Assembly (NCBI RefSeq): GCF_001723355.1
Contig: NZ_LPWE01000010.1
Location: 186,001 to 250,000 of the forward strand
Reading direction: 5' to 3'
Source of the DNA: Methyloceanibacter stevinii
GTDB taxonomy: Bacteria; Pseudomonadota; Alphaproteobacteria; Rhizobiales; Methyloligellaceae
DNA length: 64,000 bases
The number at the start of each line of letters is the position of its first letter. The stretch's first letter is position 1. The position numbers and the translations under genes are program-made. Under the pieces are notes generated by a model, which saw only the letters and a program-made list of their open reading frames with translations, made no database searches and was not told where the DNA came from. Shown one piece after another: positions 39,236-48,517 of this stretch.

Positions 39236-39891
39236 GATGCTTTCTTATGCTCTGGCGCCGCGCCCCGCGCCGCTTGAACAAATTGCGCGATAAGGCCTGG
39301 ATCTTTCTCACCCGGCGCCGTTTCCACCCCGGACGAGACGTCGACCAACGACGCGCCCGACAGGCGGATCGCTTCTGCGACGTTGGACGCATCGAGCCCG
39401 CCCGACAGCGCGAACGGCGCGGATGCGCCTTCGAGGATCGCCCAGTCGAAACGAAGACCGTTGCCGCCGGGCAAGTCGGCGCCGGCCGGCGCCTTGGCGT
39501 CGAACAGGATCCGGTCCGCGATACCCTCGTAGCGCGCGGCGGCGCTCACGTCGGCGGCCTCCGCAACCGGAACCGCCTTGAAGACGGTGAGGCCCGTCTT
39601 CGCCTTGATGGCCGCGGCGCGCTCAGGCGTTTCGGAGCCGTGAAGCTGCAGCACATCCGGACGTACATCGACGGCAATCGTGTCGATCAGCGCATCATCG
39701 GGATCGACGAGCACCGCAACGGTCTTGACCCGCCCGCGCGCGGCCGTCGCGAGACGCTCTGCATCCGCAGGCGACAGATTGCGCGGGCTCTTCGCGAAGA
39801 AGACCAAGCCGACGAAATCGGCGCCTGCGGCAATCGCGGCATCGAGACTGGCGGGCGTCCGCACACCACAAATTTTAACTTCGACCGTCAC
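39232..39891 (-). CDS. trpF: Phosphoribosylanthranilate isomerase
   Basis: A 219-residue TIM barrel that isomerises phosphoribosylanthranilate in tryptophan synthesis. [14 protein letters not shown] holds the catalytic cysteine, VLVDPDD the general-acid Asp region, [12 protein letters not shown] the third motif and [16 protein letters not shown] the phosphate loop. It is the first gene of the trpF-trpB-trpA-accD-folC run; the 110-base gap upstream (39892-40001) probably holds its promoter. Confidence 0.95.
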   Translation of the reverse strand: MTVEVKICGVRTPASLDAAIAAGADFVGLVFFAKSPRNLSPADAERLATAARGRVKTVAVLVDPDDALIDTIAVDVRPDVLQLHGSETPERAAAIKAKTGLTVFKAVPVAEAADVSAAARYEGIADRILFDAKAPAGADLPGGNGLRFDWAILEGASAPFALSGGLDASNVAEAIRLSGASLVDVSSGVETAPGEKDPGLIAQFVQAARGAAPEHKKAS

Positions 39892-40001
39892 GGGAGCTCT
39901 TCAAAAAGGTTGTGACACGGGGGGCGCCGGATCGGGGGCCCCGAGCGGCGCTCACCCTATGAAATCCAGGCGCTTAAGTCCATCGCACCGCAACATGAGC
40001 G

Positions 40002-40220
40002 TTACCGGGCGACCCGGCTGCGCCAGCGATAGGCCGCGACCCCAGCCCAGACCGCCTCGAGGACACCGAAGGGCCAAGCACCCTGCAGGAAGCCATACGC
40101 CGACCCGAGGAGACACGCAAACGCGAACGCTAAGATGTACCAGGGACTGCGGTCCTCAAGCGCGTAGGTGACCAGCATCGCGGTCACGGCAATGAGACCG
40201 AAAACGGTCAAGGGATCCAT
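40002..40220 (-). CDS. Small conserved membrane protein
   Basis: A 72-residue protein with two hydrophobic segments (LTVFGLIAVTAMLVTYAL and WYILAFAFACLLGSAYGFLQGAW) and a basic tail. I recognise the general pattern of short conserved membrane proteins that open with a DPLTVFG-type sequence, but no function is assigned. It begins 10 bases after the LapA-domain gene ends, so the two are probably co-transcribed. Confidence 0.7.
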   Translation of the reverse strand: MDPLTVFGLIAVTAMLVTYALEDRSPWYILAFAFACLLGSAYGFLQGAWPFGVLEAVWAGVAAYRWRSRVAR

Positions 40221-40230
40221 GGGGAAAGGC

Positions 40231-40575
40231 CTACTGGGCGGGAAGCTGCGGCCGCTGCTGCGCGGTGTTGGCCGATTCCAGCTCTCGTTCCAGCCGGTCG
40301 GCCTGCCGGCGCCAGTCGCGTGCTTCGCGCGCCTCGGCCCGGGCCGTGCGGCGCCATTTGCCCTGGTTGATCCAGGAGGCGAAGCCCCCGATCAGGAGGC
40401 CGAGCGCAAAGGCGCAGAGGAGGAACAGAAACAGCGGGGCCTCGACCATATAGCCCTGGTCGCCGCCGAACGGATCGAGAATGAGCTCGGCCGGTCCGCG
40501 ATTGACGACGGCTAGCGCGATCAGCGCCAGGCCGAGCGGGATGATCACAAGTCCCAGGACGAGCTTCCGCGTCAC
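40231..40575 (-). CDS. LapA-domain membrane protein (DUF1049)
   Basis: A 114-residue protein with two membrane helices (LVLGLVIIPLGLALIALAVVNRG and LFLFLLCAFALGLLIGGFASW) and a charged coiled-coil tail (RRTARAEAREARDWRRQADRLERELE). This is the layout of lipopolysaccharide assembly protein A. The GTG at 40575 is chosen for its GGGGAGCG and because the helix begins directly after it. Following ihfB is the conserved place for lapA in Proteobacteria. Confidence 0.82.
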   Translation of the reverse strand: MTRKLVLGLVIIPLGLALIALAVVNRGPAELILDPFGGDQGYMVEAPLFLFLLCAFALGLLIGGFASWINQGKWRRTARAEAREARDWRRQADRLERELESANTAQQRPQLPAQ

Positions 40576-40620
40576 GTCTCGCTCCCCAAGCGGCCCGTTC
40601 GGGACCACACGCCGTCAGCG

Positions 40621-40920
40621 CTATGCGCCACCCTGGTTATCATCCGGGTTGAGGCGCTCGCGCAATTCCTTGCCGGTCTTGAAGAAGGGCACAAACTTGT
40701 CCTCCACGAACACCGTGTCGCCCGTCCGCGGGTTACGGCCCTGCCGCGCCGCGCGATGCTTGACGGTGAAGGCGCCGAAGCCGCGCAACTCGACACGATC
40801 CCCGCGCGACAGCGCACCGGTGATCTCATCGAGGATGATATTGATAATGCGCTCAACATCACGATGGAATAAATGCGGATTGGCGGCGGCCACCCGCTGA
40901 ATCAACTCGGATTTTATCAT
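40621..40920 (-). CDS. ihfB: Integration host factor beta subunit
   Basis: A 99-residue DNA-bending HU-fold protein. [16 protein letters not shown] opens it, the core [28 protein letters not shown] contains the DNA-intercalating NPRTG loop, and [12 protein letters not shown] ends the fold. It pairs with IhfA (not in the window) to bend DNA for recombination, replication and sigma-54 promoters. It follows sppA by 51 bases; the same order occurs in other alphaproteobacteria. Confidence 0.94.
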   Translation of the reverse strand: MIKSELIQRVAAANPHLFHRDVERIINIILDEITGALSRGDRVELRGFGAFTVKHRAARQGRNPRTGDTVFVEDKFVPFFKTGKELRERLNPDDNQGGA

Positions 40921-40971
40921 TGGCACGCCCCAAAGGGACCGCAGCCCTGTACCGCCGCGATCCAAGCCCCA

Positions 40972-41934
40972 CTAATTGGACGCAGGGTGCCAAACAGAGA
41001 CCAGACCGTCAAGTTCAAGGACCGCACCGGCCTCGTCCAACAGGCCCGCAAACTTGCTACCGGACAAGCCGAACATTGCTGCGATGGACTGTGTCGCAAA
41101 CCCGAGAAAACCCGTGTCCTCGGTCGGGGGCTTCCATTGCCGCACCCGCAAACCCGGCTGAATGCCGCGTTCCGTCGCTAGCCAAGCGCGCGCTGCGAGT
41201 TCGTCTCCGATCTGGTCTACCAGCTTGTAGTCGACGGCCTGACGCCCCGAATAGATGCGTCCTTTGGTGAGCCCCGGAATTGTGTCCGGCGTGATTTTGC
41301 GGCGCGTCTTCACGAGGCCGACGAACCACTCCATGGCATCGTCGACCATCTCTTCGGTCACCTTGCGGGCTTCTTCCGTCGTCGGCTCAAACGGGCTTGG
41401 CACCGCCTTCAGCGTTCCGCTCTTCACGTCCTCGAACTGGATGCCAAGGCTCTTCATCAGCTCGGTCACGTTGGCCCATTGGAAGATGACGCCGACCGAG
41501 CCCGTGATCGTGTTGCCGTAGACGAAAATCCGGTCCGAGGCGAGGGCGACGATATAGGCGGCGGATGTCGCCAGAGTCCCGCAGGTCGCGACCACGGGTT
41601 TCTTCTTAGAGAGGCGCCGGATGGCGTCGTAGAGCGCTTCACCGCCCGTCGTCGTCCCCCCGGGGCTGTTGACCTCGATGATCACCGCCTTGACCTGGTC
41701 GGCCTTACGGACCCTATCGATCAGATTGATCATCTTGCGATCGTTGGTGATCACGCCATCGATTGTGATCCGCGCCACATGGGGCAGGATTCCGCCCGTG
41801 CCGCTCGAGTCCGAGTCGCTCATGACGAGCGAGCCCACGAACAGCACGGCAAGCAGCACCGCAGCGATGCGCCAGATGGAAACACGCCGCTTGAGGCGGC
41901 GCCGTTCGACTACGCGTTCTGCGTCAAGGCTCAT
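40972..41934 (-). CDS. sppA: Signal peptide peptidase SppA
   Basis: A 320-residue S49 protease with one N-terminal membrane anchor (about residues 20-38). It degrades cleaved signal peptides on the periplasmic side. The nucleophile Ser124 is in GTLATSAAYIVALASDRIF, and the general-base Lys is in VKSGTLKAVPSPFEP. EVNSPGGTTTGGEALYDAI is the conserved turn. It is the short half-size form, not the 600-residue E. coli tandem. Confidence 0.94.
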   Translation of the reverse strand: MSLDAERVVERRRLKRRVSIWRIAAVLLAVLFVGSLVMSDSDSSGTGGILPHVARITIDGVITNDRKMINLIDRVRKADQVKAVIIEVNSPGGTTTGGEALYDAIRRLSKKKPVVATCGTLATSAAYIVALASDRIFVYGNTITGSVGVIFQWANVTELMKSLGIQFEDVKSGTLKAVPSPFEPTTEEARKVTEEMVDDAMEWFVGLVKTRRKITPDTIPGLTKGRIYSGRQAVDYKLVDQIGDELAARAWLATERGIQPGLRVRQWKPPTEDTGFLGFATQSIAAMFGLSGSKFAGLLDEAGAVLELDGLVSVWHPASN

Positions 41935-41974
41935 AGGGGGCGACTCGCGCGTTGTAACTCGGGCTCAAATGAAC

Positions 41975-42007
41975 CACGGGCCGCAGTCTAATCGACCGCG
42001 GCCCGTG
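41975..42007 (-). terminator. Hairpin downstream of rpsA
   Basis: A perfect 10-base inverted repeat, CACGGGCCGC and GCGGCCCGTG with a 13-base loop, lies 37 bases past the rpsA stop. It lacks a strong T run, so it is either a weak intrinsic terminator or an mRNA 3' stabiliser separating rpsA from sppA. Confidence 0.65.
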
Positions 42008-42044
42008 AGACATCGAAAATCAGGCAGCCGTGAGGCGTACCGGA

Positions 42045-43901
42045 CTATTCCTCCGCAGAGGCCTCGTCCGCACTCTCGCTGTCGGCCGCCGCCTTGGCGG
42101 CGCGCTTGGTCTTGGCCTTCGGCGCAGCCTTGGCCTTGGGAGCTTCCTCGGCGTCGGCCGCAGCTTCCGCTTCGGCCGGCTCCTCGTCGGCGTCCTTGGC
42201 CTTGTTCAAGGCCGCTCCGAGAATGTCGCCGAGCGAAGCGCCTGAGTCGGTCGAACCGTACTGGGCCACCGCTTCCTTCTCTTCGGCGATCTCGAGCGCC
42301 TTGATGGAGGCGGAGATCTTGCGCGTCTTCTGATCCACCTGGGTCACGACGGCATCGAACTTCTCGCCCACGCCAAAGCGGTCGGGACGCTGCTCGGAGC
42401 GATCGCGGGAAAGATCGGAACGGCGGATGAAGGTCGTGAGGTCATGGTCGAGAAGCTTGGCCTCGATCCCATTGTCCTTAACGGCCGTCACTTCGCAGGT
42501 CACGCGGGCACCCTTGCCGAGCTTGTCGGAGGAAGCCGCACCCTCGAACGGGTCGGCCGCAAGCTGCTTGATGCCGAGGCTGATGCGCTCCTTCTCGGAG
42601 TCTGCCTCAAGGACAACGGCCTTCACCGTGTCGCCCTTCTTGTAGTCTTTGAGAGCTTCCTCGCCAGACTTGGACCAGTCCAGATCGGACAGGTGGACCA
42701 TGCCGTCGATACCGCCATCGAGACCGACAAACAGGCCGAACTCGGTGATGTTGCGGATCTGACCTTCAATCTCGGTCCCCGGCTGGTATGCCGCCGCGAA
42801 CGCGACCCACGGGTTCTCCTGGGTCTGCTTGAGACCGAGCGAAATGCGGCGCTTGTCCGGATCGACTTCCAGAACCTGCACCTCGACCTCCTGGCTCGTG
42901 GAGATGATTTTGCCGGGGTGAATGTTCTTCTTGGTCCAGCTCATCTCGGAAACGTGGATCAGACCTTCGACGCCGGGCTCCAGCTCCACGAACGCACCGT
43001 AATCGGTAATGTTCGTGACCGTGCCCTTGAAGCGCGCATCGACCGGGTACTTGGCGGCGATGCCTTCCCACGGATCGGCCTCGAGCTGCTTGATGCCGAG
43101 GCTGATGCGCTGCGTATCCGGATTGATGCGGATGATCTGCACCTTAACCGTGTCGCCGACATTGACGATCTCGCTCGGGTGGTTGACCCGGCGCCACGCC
43201 ATATCCGTGACGTGAAGCAGGCCGTCGATACCGCCAAGATCGATAAAGGCACCGTAATCGGTGATGTTCTTGACGACGCCGTCGACCACTTCGCCTTCCT
43301 TGAGGCGGGCGACAATCTCGCCACGCTTCTCGGCGCGGCTCTCTTCCAGAACCGAGCGGCGGGATACGACGATATTGCCGCGGCGGCGGTCCATCTTGAG
43401 AATCTGGAAGGGCTGCGGCGTATTCATAAGCGGGCCGACATCGCGGATCGGTCGGATGTCGACCTGGCTGCCCGGAAGGAAGGCCACGGCGCCGTCGAGA
43501 TCGACGGTGAAGCCGCCCTTGACGCGATTGAAGATCACGCCTTCGACCTTCTCGTTGTTCTTGTACTTCTCCTCGAGACGGACCCAGCTCTCTTCGCGGC
43601 GGGCCTTCTCGCGGGACAGGACGGCCTCGCCGGCAGCATTCTCGACACGCTCGAGATAGACGTCGACTTCGTCGCCTTCGACAAGCGTGGAGGGCGCGCC
43701 AGGGACGCCGAATTCCTTGAGGGGGACGCGGCCTTCGGTCTTAAGGCCCACATCGATGATCGCCACATCTTTCTCGATGCTGACGACAGTTCCTTTGACC
43801 ACACTGCCTTCCTGGAGCGCTGCGCCGGTCAGAGATTCTTCGAGAAGCGCTGCAAACTCGTCGTGGCTCGGCTGGCTGATGCTGGTCTGCGGTTCGGACA
43901 T
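42045..43901 (-). CDS. rpsA: 30S ribosomal protein S1
   Basis: A 618-residue protein with six S1 RNA-binding repeats, for example KGTVVSIEKDVAIIDVGLKTEG, VDGVVKNITDYGAFIDLGGIDGLLHVTDMAW, FKGTVTNITDYGAFVELEPGVEGLIHVSEMSW and IEGQIRNITEFGLFVGLDGGIDGMVHLSDLDW. It helps unfold and load mRNA on the ribosome. It is longer than E. coli S1 (557), with an acidic/alanine-rich C-terminal tail (AEAEAAADAEEAPKAKAAPKAK) common in alphaproteobacteria. AGGAG precedes the ATG. The gap 43902-44095 upstream holds its leader; cmk lies upstream. Confidence 0.97.
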   Translation of the reverse strand: MSEPQTSISQPSHDEFAALLEESLTGAALQEGSVVKGTVVSIEKDVAIIDVGLKTEGRVPLKEFGVPGAPSTLVEGDEVDVYLERVENAAGEAVLSREKARREESWVRLEEKYKNNEKVEGVIFNRVKGGFTVDLDGAVAFLPGSQVDIRPIRDVGPLMNTPQPFQILKMDRRRGNIVVSRRSVLEESRAEKRGEIVARLKEGEVVDGVVKNITDYGAFIDLGGIDGLLHVTDMAWRRVNHPSEIVNVGDTVKVQIIRINPDTQRISLGIKQLEADPWEGIAAKYPVDARFKGTVTNITDYGAFVELEPGVEGLIHVSEMSWTKKNIHPGKIISTSQEVEVQVLEVDPDKRRISLGLKQTQENPWVAFAAAYQPGTEIEGQIRNITEFGLFVGLDGGIDGMVHLSDLDWSKSGEEALKDYKKGDTVKAVVLEADSEKERISLGIKQLAADPFEGAASSDKLGKGARVTCEVTAVKDNGIEAKLLDHDLTTFIRRSDLSRDRSEQRPDRFGVGEKFDAVVTQVDQKTRKISASIKALEIAEEKEAVAQYGSTDSGASLGDILGAALNKAKDADEEPAEAEAAADAEEAPKAKAAPKAKTKRAAKAAADSESADEASAEE

Positions 43902-44095
43902 TTGTACTCCTACTCGGCGTTCGTTGGTTGTGGTTTGCCTTGTGCGGCCGAACCCGAGGCTAGATGTTGTAGCAATGCGACGAACGCGCCCCGGACCGCC
44001 GCCATCTCCAAATGGCCTGGTCCGCTTCGCCTCGCCGCGCGAAATTCTTTCAAGCTTGCTTCAAGATGACGGGCCAACGCCAAACGGGCACGACC

Positions 44096-44737
44096 TCAAC
44101 CGGCCCGCCCTGCGCGGCTCATCGCAGCCTCGATCAAATCGAGAGCTGCCCTGAACGCCGCGTCTATACTCAAATTTGTGGTTTCGAGCAAGACCGCGTC
44201 GGAGGCCTGCACGAGCGGGGCGGCGCCACGGGTCGAATCGCGCTCGTCCCTGGCCCTGATATCGGCCAGCACCGCCGCCTCCGTGATGGCGACTCCACGG
44301 CCCGTCAATTCCAGAAACCGCCGCATGGCGCGGACTTCGGGGGTCGCGGTGACGAACAACTTCGCGTCCGCATCGGGGCAGATCACCGTGCCGATATCGC
44401 GGCCGTCGAGGACCGCGCCGAGTTCCCCTTGGGCGAAATTCCGCTGATAGGCGAGAAGCGCCGTGCGCACGGCCGGATGCCGGGCCACCTGGGAGGCCGC
44501 TTCGCCGGCCCCCGCCGTCCGCAATGCGGGATCGTCGAGCGTGGCGATTTCGAGCGTAGAGGCGACCTCGGCCGTGGCCTCCGCGTTATCCAGGGCGATG
44601 CCTCGGGCCAGAGCATCCCGGCCCACTGCCCGGTAGAGCAGGCCCGTGTCGAGATGCGGCAGCCCGTAGTGCACGGCGACCCGTTTGGCCAATGTGCCCT
44701 TGCCCGACGCGGCCGGCCCATCGATCGCGATTATCAT
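44096..44737 (-). CDS. cmk: Cytidylate kinase
   Basis: A 213-residue CMP/dCMP kinase. The Walker A loop is IDGPAASGKGTLAKRVA; YGLPHLDTGLLYRAVG binds nucleotide, DGRDIGTVICPDADAKLFVTA is conserved, and RDERDSTRGAAPL is the lid. The ATG at 44737 overlaps the aroA stop (ATGA), and rpsA follows: the aroA-cmk-rpsA order is widespread. Confidence 0.96.
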   Translation of the reverse strand: MIIAIDGPAASGKGTLAKRVAVHYGLPHLDTGLLYRAVGRDALARGIALDNAEATAEVASTLEIATLDDPALRTAGAGEAASQVARHPAVRTALLAYQRNFAQGELGAVLDGRDIGTVICPDADAKLFVTATPEVRAMRRFLELTGRGVAITEAAVLADIRARDERDSTRGAAPLVQASDAVLLETTNLSIDAAFRAALDLIEAAMSRAGRAG

Positions 44738-46047
44738 CCGAGGCGCGCTCCCAAACCGGTCATCAATGGCACAAAGGCGGGGAAACTGGTGGCGATCATG
44801 GCGATATCGTCCACGGCGACGGGTTCCTCGGCGCCGAGGCCCAGCGTCAGGAAGGCCATGGCGATGCGGTGATCCATCTCCGTCGCCACGGTACCGCCGC
44901 CTCGCACGGCGCCCGTGCCCGTGACGATCAGATCGTCGCCTTCGATGCGCGCGGTTACGCCACAAGCCGCGAGCCCGGCGGCGGTAGCGGCCAGGCGGTC
45001 GCTTTCCTTCACCTTCAACTCGGCCGAGCCTTCCATCCGGGTCTCGCCCTCGGCGAAGGCCGCGAGCGCGGCCAGGACCGGATATTCGTCGATCATGGAC
45101 GGCGCCCGCTCAGGGGGTACGCGCACGCCCCTCAGCGCACTAGACCGGATCCTCAGATCGCCCACGGGCTCGCCGGCCGCATCGCGCTGATCGAGCACCG
45201 CGATATCGGCCCCCATCTCCTGCAACGTGTCGAAGAAGCCGGTGCGCGTGGGATTGAGAAGAACATTCTCGATCGTGAGATCGGAGCCGGGACAGATGAG
45301 GGCGGCCGCGACGAGGAATGCCGCCGAGCTCGGATCGCCCGGCACGATCACATGGGCGCCCCGCAACTCCGCATCGCCGGTGACGGTGACGGCCCGCGAG
45401 CCGTCCGCGCGCGTCTCCACGTCGACCTCGGCGCCGAAATAGCGCAGCATACGTTCGGTGTGGTCGCGGGTCGGGAGAGGCTCGATCACGGTGGTGCGTC
45501 CCGGCGCATGGAGCCCCGCCAGCAGAATAGCCGACTTCACTTGGGCGGACGGCACCGGCAGTTCATACACGATCGGCAAAAGGTCCTGGGTGCCCACGAC
45601 CGTGAGCGGCAAGGTCTCCCTGTCGTCCTCCACCAACAGCCCCATCTCCATCAGCGGCTTCAACACGCGGCTCATCGGGCGCCGGCACAAGGACGCATCC
45701 CCCGTGAGAGAAACAGGCATCGGATAGCCCGCCAGCACGCCGAGCATCAGCCGGCTGGCCGTACCGGAGTTGCCGAAATCGAGAACGCCATCGGGAGCGC
45801 TGAGACCGCCAACGCCCTGCCCCAAAACCTCGAAGACGTCTCCATCTCGGACGACCGAGGCGCCGAGCGCCTCGACGGCCCGCGCCGTCGCCAGAACATC
45901 ATCGGCCTCGAGCAATCCCTCGATGCGCGTTCGTCCCGTGGCTAGACCGGCCAGGATGAGCGCGCGGTGCGAGATCGACTTGTCGCCGGGAACTTTCACA
46001 CGGCCGGAAATAGCTGCGGATCGGCGAGCGGTTAGAGGCTGCGGCAT
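44734..46047 (-). CDS. aroA: 3-phosphoshikimate 1-carboxyvinyltransferase (EPSP synthase)
   Basis: A 437-residue EPSP synthase of the shikimate pathway. VPGDKSISHRALILAGLATGRTRIEGLLEADDV starts the fold; DFGNSGTASRLMLGVLA is the PEP loop, with Ala in place of the Gly of the glyphosate-sensitive LFLGNAGTAMRP-type motif. PGDPSSAAFLVAAALI and DRLAATAAGLAACG follow. This is class II-like, the type that includes glyphosate-tolerant enzymes from Agrobacterium CP4, though tolerance is only inferred. Start chosen at 46047; an upstream extension is possible. It is divergent from the FYDLN gene. Confidence 0.94.
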   Translation of the reverse strand: MPQPLTARRSAAISGRVKVPGDKSISHRALILAGLATGRTRIEGLLEADDVLATARAVEALGASVVRDGDVFEVLGQGVGGLSAPDGVLDFGNSGTASRLMLGVLAGYPMPVSLTGDASLCRRPMSRVLKPLMEMGLLVEDDRETLPLTVVGTQDLLPIVYELPVPSAQVKSAILLAGLHAPGRTTVIEPLPTRDHTERMLRYFGAEVDVETRADGSRAVTVTGDAELRGAHVIVPGDPSSAAFLVAAALICPGSDLTIENVLLNPTRTGFFDTLQEMGADIAVLDQRDAAGEPVGDLRIRSSALRGVRVPPERAPSMIDEYPVLAALAAFAEGETRMEGSAELKVKESDRLAATAAGLAACGVTARIEGDDLIVTGTGAVRGGGTVATEMDHRIAMAFLTLGLGAEEPVAVDDIAMIATSFPAFVPLMTGLGARLG

Positions 46048-46146
46048 GGAGATCAGATTGCTGTTTGAGGATGTTTGATAGCTTTTGACACTACGCATGA
46101 GGCGTGGCAATGGGGAGTCACGCTTAGACTATGTTTGAGGAGAGTC

Positions 46147-46539
46147 ATGTCGAAACCCGCACGGGGAACCAAGCGCGTGTGCGCGAGCTGTGACGCGCGG
46201 TTTTACGATCTGGGTCGTTCGCCGATTGTCTGCCCCGTCTGCCAAGCCGTGTACCACGTCGCGACGCCGACGCGGCGCGGTGCAGCTGCGCAGCCGGCCG
46301 CCAAGCCTGAGGTTGAGGAAGAAGAGGACAAGCCCGTCTTGGGCGGCGCCGAGGTTATCAGCCTGGACGAGGCGGAGGAGGCCGAGGAAGCGGCAGCCGA
46401 CGACGAGGAAATCGCCGATATCGGAGATGACGATGAAGACATCCCCGACAGCGACGACGAGGATACGTTCCTGGAGGACGACGAAGAGGAAGACGACGTC
46501 ACCGACATCGTCAAGAACGAACGGGAAGACGAAAGCTAG
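46147..46539 (+). CDS. FYDLN acid domain protein (TIGR02300 family)
   Basis: A 130-residue protein with an N-terminal zinc-ribbon-like domain (CASCDARFYDLGRSPIVCPVCQAVYH, two CxxC pairs) and a strongly acidic Glu/Asp-rich tail. The family is confined to alphaproteobacteria and has no known biochemical role. GGAGAG lies before the ATG at 46147. It sits divergently upstream of aroA, the conserved place in Hyphomicrobiales. Confidence 0.92.
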   Translation: MSKPARGTKRVCASCDARFYDLGRSPIVCPVCQAVYHVATPTRRGAAAQPAAKPEVEEEEDKPVLGGAEVISLDEAEEAEEAAADDEEIADIGDDDEDIPDSDDEDTFLEDDEEEDDVTDIVKNEREDES

Positions 46540-46701
46540 GACATTGCCGGAGGCGCACGCCCCCGGGAAACCCGTCCTGCTCCAATGGATCCGTCGCGCC
46601 GAGTCGCATTTCGCTTGAACGAACGGGCCGCTCAGCCTAAACGATGCGGTCTGGAATCGACGGCGCTGCTCGGCAGCCCGGATTCACAACAATTCCTTTA
46701 A

Positions 46702-46777
46702 GGGGCCATAGCTCAGTTGGGAGAGCGCGTGAATGGCATTCACGAGGTCGTCGGTTCGATCCCGTCTGGCTCCACCA
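46702..46777 (+). tRNA. tRNA-Ala(GGC)
   Basis: A 76-base cloverleaf: acceptor GGGGCCA pairs with TGGCTCC, the D-arm region is AGCTCAGTTGGGAGAGC, the anticodon stem CGTGA/TCACG encloses loop ATGGCAT with anticodon GGC, the T-arm has GGTTCGATCC, and CCA is encoded. It stands alone after the FYDLN gene. Confidence 0.97.
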
Positions 46778-46898
46778 ATTTCCACAACGTCGATTGCCGG
46801 TTCTAGCTTGCTCGAGTTACTGACGCTCTAGGTGACCGCCGACACGCCTGCGCCGCGAGGGTTGGACCTCGGGTCGAAACAGGCTACCCCAGTCTTCC

Positions 46899-47516
46899 AT
46901 GACCGAATGGGCACACAGCGTCCGCAACGGCATCGTCAGTGGCGAGCGCACGTATCGGCTCGCGCAGGACGCCCTTTGCTGGACGGAGACCGGCAGGTCC
47001 GACGGACGCCTGGCCTATGCGGACGCCCGTGCGATGCAGCTGATCTCCTATGCCTCACCGATCGGCAGAGCCCTGCAGTGCAAGGTGACAAGCACGGCCG
47101 GGGACAAAGTGCTGCTGCGATCGGCGCATTACCTCAGCCTCGGCGCGTTCGAAGATCGAACGGACAGCTACGGGCCTCTCGTACGCGAACTCGCCAAGCG
47201 AATACACAAGGCCAACCCCGGCGCAGCATTCGTCGCCGGGAGCACGGGGCTCTGGATTGTATGGCTGGTCGTCGGCCTGCTCTGGTTTGGCGCAATCGCG
47301 CTTCTGGCCGCCGCGCTGTTCGAGACGGTGTTTGACGCACCGTTGTTGGGCAGCTTCGCGGTGGCGCTCGGGGTCTGCGCCCTCTGTCTACCGCTGATCT
47401 GGCGCGAGGTCCGAAGTGGCGGAAGCAAGCGCTTTGATCCGCTTGCACCCCCTGACAGGCTTCTCGGTAGCGCCGCCGCTCAATCAGGAGAGAGACTTAG
47501 CAGTTCTGATCGATGA
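46899..47516 (+). CDS. Hypothetical membrane protein with two helices
   Basis: A 205-residue protein. The N-terminal ~110 residues are soluble (RTYRLAQDALCWTETGRSDGRLAYADARAMQL, a pattern suggesting a PH-like beta domain), followed by two membrane helices (about residues 117-141 and 150-170: LWIVWLVVGLLWFGAIALLAAAL; LLGSFAVALGVCALCLPLIW). I do not recognise a named family. Its 3' end overlaps the converging secreted-protein gene by 20 bases. Confidence 0.65.
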   Translation: MTEWAHSVRNGIVSGERTYRLAQDALCWTETGRSDGRLAYADARAMQLISYASPIGRALQCKVTSTAGDKVLLRSAHYLSLGAFEDRTDSYGPLVRELAKRIHKANPGAAFVAGSTGLWIVWLVVGLLWFGAIALLAAALFETVFDAPLLGSFAVALGVCALCLPLIWREVRSGGSKRFDPLAPPDRLLGSAAAQSGERLSSSDR

Positions 47517-47808
47517 GTTGCTGAGACAGCGACTTGATCGTGGCGTCTTCGGCAAGCGCCAGCGACTTTTTGGCATCGGCACAGTTCTGGGCCGCGTCGG
47601 TGTTGTTCGCCGCCCGAAGGCCGTAGAACATGCCGGTCACCGAATTCTCGACCGCCGCGTTGTCGATCAAACGCGTACAGGCCGAGACGACCGCGCCGCT
47701 GTCGTTACTCTGCGTGCAGGTGGCGAAATCGGCCTCGAGCCCGTCATAGGCGACCGCCTGCACGGACACGAGAAGCACAGCTACAGGCAGAAATCTGAAC
47801 ACGACCAT
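47497..47808 (-). CDS. Small secreted protein of unknown function
   Basis: A 103-residue precursor with a signal peptide (MVVFRFLPVAVLLVSVQAVA) and a four-cysteine mature region (FATCTQSNDSGAVVSACTRLIDN, AAQNCADAKKSLAL, DQNC), suggesting disulfides in the periplasm. The helical CTRLID-type spacing resembles a single tetratricopeptide-like repeat. The ATG at 47808 follows GGAGA. No function can be assigned. Confidence 0.65.
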   Translation of the reverse strand: MVVFRFLPVAVLLVSVQAVAYDGLEADFATCTQSNDSGAVVSACTRLIDNAAVENSVTGMFYGLRAANNTDAAQNCADAKKSLALAEDATIKSLSQQLIDQNC

Positions 47809-47904
47809 CGCAGTCTCCAATTTCCCTCAAGGATAGATGCGCTGGATCGTAGCCGCCTTTTGCGACGCAATCGATACTCAATCGACGGACTGGTTGTGGC
47901 GCGC

Positions 47905-48483
47905 CTAGACCGGGCTGGTCTCGGAAAGGCTTTCGAGCGCCTGTCCGAATGTCGGTTGGATGCGCGCGCTGTCCTTCAGCGCCCATGCGACGAGGCTGGC
48001 GCCTTCGAGGACACTCAGGAGCATCGTCGCCGTCTGGCGCACGTCGAGATCGGCACGGAACTCGCCGTCGGCAATCCCATCCCGGACGACGCCGGAGAGC
48101 CAGTCGAGGTGAAGTTCGAAGAAGGTCGACACCTGTGCGCGCATCGACTGCGGCAGGGCCGCGGTCTCGGCCGACAGCGCCGCGCAGAGCGGCATCAAAC
48201 CGTCCCGCAGGCTGTCGATGAAGAACCCGCTATAGACAGCAAGACGGGCCTCGGCCGACCTCTCCTCCTCGAGGACCTTCGCAAGTGCCCGCTTGAACTC
48301 GGCGAGATAGCCGTCGATCAGGGCGACGCCCAGAACCTCTTTCGTCGGAAAGTGGTGATGGACGCTCGCCTTGCGAATGCCAACCCGTTCGGCCAAATCC
48401 GCGTAACTGAACGCCGCATAGCCGCGGGTTCGGGTGAGCGTCTCTGCCTCCTTCAACAGGAGATCTCGTGTTCCAATCGACAT
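47905..48483 (-). CDS. TetR-family transcriptional regulator
   Basis: A 192-residue repressor. The N-terminal helix-turn-helix is GYAAFSYADLAERVGIRKASVHHHFPTKEVLG, and the C-terminal ligand domain contains FFIDSLRDGLMPLCAALSAE. GAGGTG precedes the ATG at 48483. It is the last gene of the operon with the SoxYZ-like carrier and the metallohydrolase (34-base gap). A perfect palindrome in front of the first gene (50400-50417) is its likely operator, which would give autoregulation. Confidence 0.9.
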   Translation of the reverse strand: MSIGTRDLLLKEAETLTRTRGYAAFSYADLAERVGIRKASVHHHFPTKEVLGVALIDGYLAEFKRALAKVLEEERSAEARLAVYSGFFIDSLRDGLMPLCAALSAETAALPQSMRAQVSTFFELHLDWLSGVVRDGIADGEFRADLDVRQTATMLLSVLEGASLVAWALKDSARIQPTFGQALESLSETSPV

Positions 48484-48517
48484 TTGCCGCACCTCGACAG
48501 CGATACCCGTTCTCGGC

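Noticed and set aside
42444-44069. A 541-codon open frame on the plus strand opposite rpsA
   Set aside because: It is antisense to ribosomal protein S1; its repetitive composition mirrors the S1 repeats.
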